Positions 56,828 through 58,966 of a DNA stretch of 58,966 nucleotides are shown one piece after another. The stretch is from assembly GCA_902789345.1 (NCBI GenBank), contig CADANT010000010.1:1-58966 (forward strand), written 5' to 3'. Position 1 is the first letter of the stretch; each line of letters opens with the position of its first letter. Position numbers and translations under genes: made by a program. The notes under the pieces are model-generated. The model saw only the letters and a program-made list of their open reading frames with translations. It searched no databases and had not been told where the DNA came from. The DNA is from an uncultured Ruminococcus sp. (GTDB lineage Bacteria > Bacillota > Clostridia > Oscillospirales > Acutalibacteraceae).

Positions 56828-57916
56828 TTATATTTTATATCCGCTTACAATTTTTGTTCCCGGATAGTAGTATTCAAGAATTTCAATGTAGCTGCTGCCT
56901 TGCTTTGCCAACTGACAGCTTCCGAATTTACTTAAACCTATATTTTCACCGTAGCCATAAACTGTAAAAATATAGTTGCCCTCCTTGGTTTCAACATTAA
57001 AATTACTGCTGCGCAGCTTCAGTATGTCAGCAAATTCATAACCTTTTATTTCTTTATTTCCCACACGCAGGCTTAGAACTGTACTGTAATTGGTCTTTTT
57101 AATTTCCGACACATTCTTGTCTGCATCCGCAGCCTTGTAATCCTTGTATTTTTTCCCCATAAGGCTGTTAAGCTCCTCAGAAGAAAAGGTTTGTTTTGTT
57201 TGATAATTGTTGGCAACAGTGTCATAGGGGGTTGCAACATTAGTAAGGTACTTTATGTCCTTGCCGTATATTTCACTGTAGCTGTCAGTTGTCCCCGAAG
57301 ATATTTCAAAATATTTAGTCATAGCAGGGCTGTCATTATACAAAACAAGTATATCCGAAACCTCTTTTACAGCCTTTTCAATAGCTCCAAAGCTTTCCTC
57401 AAAGGTATCGCCCCACTTGGCTTTAATATCATTTTTATCAGCGTAAACCTCCCATATTTTACTGTTGCACTGAAAGTCATATTCCTTATTTTGCTTCCTG
57501 CTTTCATCTCTTAAGTGTGTATAATATGTGTGTATAGCTACGGCCTGCGCTTTAAGTGCTTCTGTAGGAATGTCTGCCTCTGTTTCCGTTGCAAGCGCAC
57601 CACAGCAAAAATCAACATCATTTACGGTAATTACTTTCTTTGTTGACTTATCATAAATTTTATATGTATTCTCGGCAGCAGCTGAACTTTTCGGTGGGGT
57701 GGTTGAAGTTTCGGCTTTGGTTGTACTTACCGGTTTGGAAGATTTCTCTGTATTTTCATCTGACGGTACTGTATATGTATTTTTTTCAGTAACTGACTCG
57801 GTTGCCAATACAGCGGCAGAAGATTTTTCACTTCTACCGCCTCCCATAATTGAAATAAGAGGAACCACAGCTATTGTTATTATTGTAAGTATTACAGCTA
57901 CTATGCCTTTTTTCAT
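56828..57916 (-). CDS. SpoIID/LytB-domain protein
   Basis: A 362-residue protein with an N-terminal signal anchor (residues 5-24), a Ser/Thr/Lys-rich linker to about 82, and a SpoIID/LytB domain. The glutamate motif PTEALKAQAVA is intact (Glu119, the lytic transglycosylase candidate) and the domain ends IEILEYYYPGTKI. The family's usual GHGVGMSQYGA box is altered to GENIGLSKFGS at 323-333, losing its His and Gln. It may be SpoIID itself or a paralogue acting on cell-wall glycan. ATG 57916, with AAAAGGAA upstream, is used. Confidence 0.8.
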   Translation of the reverse strand: MKKGIVAVILTIITIAVVPLISIMGGGRSEKSSAAVLATESVTEKNTYTVPSDENTEKSSKPVSTTKAETSTTPPKSSAAAENTYKIYDKSTKKVITVNDVDFCCGALATETEADIPTEALKAQAVAIHTYYTHLRDESRKQNKEYDFQCNSKIWEVYADKNDIKAKWGDTFEESFGAIEKAVKEVSDILVLYNDSPAMTKYFEISSGTTDSYSEIYGKDIKYLTNVATPYDTVANNYQTKQTFSSEELNSLMGKKYKDYKAADADKNVSEIKKTNYSTVLSLRVGNKEIKGYEFADILKLRSSNFNVETKEGNYIFTVYGYGENIGLSKFGSCQLAKQGSSYIEILEYYYPGTKIVSGYKI

Positions 57917-57966
57917 ATAATTACCATTCCTTTTCTTAATACAATGTAAATATGTTCTCATATGTA

Positions 57967-57995
57967 TTGACAACATCTAATTATTTGAATAAAAT
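57967..57995 (+). promoter_or_regulatory. Promoter of the right-edge membrane protein gene
   Basis: TTGACA (57967-57972), 17-nt spacer, TAAAAT (57990-57995). It leaves a leader of about 100 nt in which no known RNA motif is seen. Confidence 0.65.
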
Positions 57996-58099
57996 TAAAT
58001 GTGCTGAATAACTTTTATATATAAATATTATTAGTATCTACTGCTTTTTATGATTTATATATTTAGGAAGTCCTACAATAAAATACTTGAGGTGTAAAT

Positions 58100-58966
58100 A
58101 TGAAATTTAAATTATCGTGGATTCCGTTTATCCCCATTGCCATTTTGTCTGTTATATTAAGACTGTACCAAAAGCTGTTTATTGACCAAGGCATTGATAC
58201 AGGCTTTATCAGCACAGGTACAGCGTGGGTTATCTATACCTGTATGGTGGCCGTATTATTTGTAGTATTGCTGATTTTTTGTGGTATAGACAGAAAAACC
58301 TCTCCTTACTGTAAGCCGCGACGAAATGTTCCGGCAGGTTTTTTTGCTGTAATATCGGCAGCACTGTTTATTTTTAATTCAGGAGCTACATTGGGAAAAA
58401 TTACTACTCTTAATTTTGGAACAATAATTGATTCTATATTTGGGCTGCTTGGCGGCATAGCAATAATACTTATGGGTTTGTCTTCAATATCAGGAAGAAA
58501 CATAGCTAAAAAAATGGGACTGTTTTCCATAGTTGCGCCGCTTTGGTGCTGTGTTAAGCTTATAGTTACCTTTGTTACTTACTCAAGACAGTCTGTAAAT
58601 GCCTTTGATATGACAAATCTTTTCTTAATGTCCTTTATGATTATGGCACTGTTTAACCTGTCACTAATATATCAAGAATCGGTTTGCAAGAACCCTGTAA
58701 AGGGCACAATACTTTACGGTATGCCTGCGTTTGTTGTTACCATAGTGTATGCAGTTGCAAATGCTGTTGACCAAATAACAACCAGAGGAGCATATGTTGT
58801 TGTAGACGGCAACGGCATTGGTTCTTTAAACGAATATACACTGAATAATGTAGAAATAATTGGATTCGTTTGCCTGGCTTTTTACCTGCTGTTTATGATG
58901 ATAGAACTTACAACTAACGCAACCGAAAAAGAAGCAACAGAGCTGGAAAGCAACAATACCAACGAC
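58100..58966 (+). CDS. Uncharacterised polytopic membrane protein, 3' end outside the window
   Basis: An open frame of 289 codons that runs off the right edge without a stop. ATG 58100 has GAGGTG 7 nt ahead. The protein starts MKFKLSWIPFIPIAILSVIL and alternates hydrophobic helices (about eight) with short polar loops; the last visible residues are polar and acidic (TEKEATELESNN), perhaps close to the real end. I recognise no family. It is divergent from the SpoIID-like gene. Confidence 0.75.
   Translation, partial: MKFKLSWIPFIPIAILSVILRLYQKLFIDQGIDTGFISTGTAWVIYTCMVAVLFVVLLIFCGIDRKTSPYCKPRRNVPAGFFAVISAALFIFNSGATLGKITTLNFGTIIDSIFGLLGGIAIILMGLSSISGRNIAKKMGLFSIVAPLWCCVKLIVTFVTYSRQSVNAFDMTNLFLMSFMIMALFNLSLIYQESVCKNPVKGTILYGMPAFVVTIVYAVANAVDQITTRGAYVVVDGNGIGSLNEYTLNNVEIIGFVCLAFYLLFMMIELTTNATEKEATELESNNTND

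Overview
The window comes from the chromosome of a low-GC, Gram-positive, endospore-forming member of the Clostridia, most like the gut Oscillospiraceae/Ruminococcaceae. The basis is an AT-rich sequence, TTGACA/TATAAT promoters, GGAGG ribosome binding sites with frequent GTG and TTG starts, a complete spoIIIAA-AH operon, AddAB in place of RecBCD, a HisZ plus short HisG pair, and the Firmicutes gene orders infC-rpmI-rplT, plsX-rnc-smc-ftsY and yhbY-nadD-yqeK-rsfS-leuS. The species cannot be named from sequence alone. I see no insertion sequence, prophage, integrase or CRISPR array; this is core chromosome with small accessory islands.

Layout. 1-7160: the end of an AI-2E-family exporter, then a histidine operon hisZ-G-D-C-B-A-I-E behind a strong promoter whose -10 is flanked by a perfect inverted repeat; hisH and hisF are absent. 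7200-16160: a convergent HPr-like gene that lacks the phosphorylated histidine, the tRNA methylthiotransferase mtaB, and addB-addA. 16270-22450: the manganese exporter mntP, a MATE exporter whose C-terminal helix has been shifted out of frame, a VanZ-like protein with a terminator-like leader, a small exporter, and two FAD-dependent oxidoreductases. 22718-25452: a three-gene envelope operon (family-2 glycosyltransferase, a probable circularly permuted papain-fold hydrolase, and a flippase-like membrane protein). 25700-29700: lipoproteins, two serine tRNAs on the minus strand, and ligA.

29880-34820 is the sporulation operon for the SpoIIIA channel, which sits in the outer forespore membrane. 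It is followed by infC-rpmI-rplT with an attenuator-type leader and an AUU start for infC. 36350-44600 carries a SpoU-type methyltransferase, dprA, topA, trmFO, plsX, rnc and a radical SAM gene. 44650-54120 holds smc, ftsY, rdgB, yhbY, nadD, yqeK, rsfS and leuS. 54240-55380 has rplS, with an L19-type leader, and lepB. 55420-56823 is a fluoride riboswitch with a built-in terminator controlling a cation/proton antiporter. A SpoIID-like protein and an unfinished membrane protein close the window.

The most informative items beyond housekeeping are the fluoride-switched antiporter, the AUU start and leader of infC, two mutually exclusive hairpins ahead of the SpoU methyltransferase, a 16-bp perfect palindrome at a lipoprotein promoter, the glycosyltransferase/permuted-hydrolase/flippase operon, and the MATE frameshift. 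I did not find a convincing wholly new multi-gene system. The envelope operon and the hairpin pair before the methyltransferase are the best candidates for undescribed biology.
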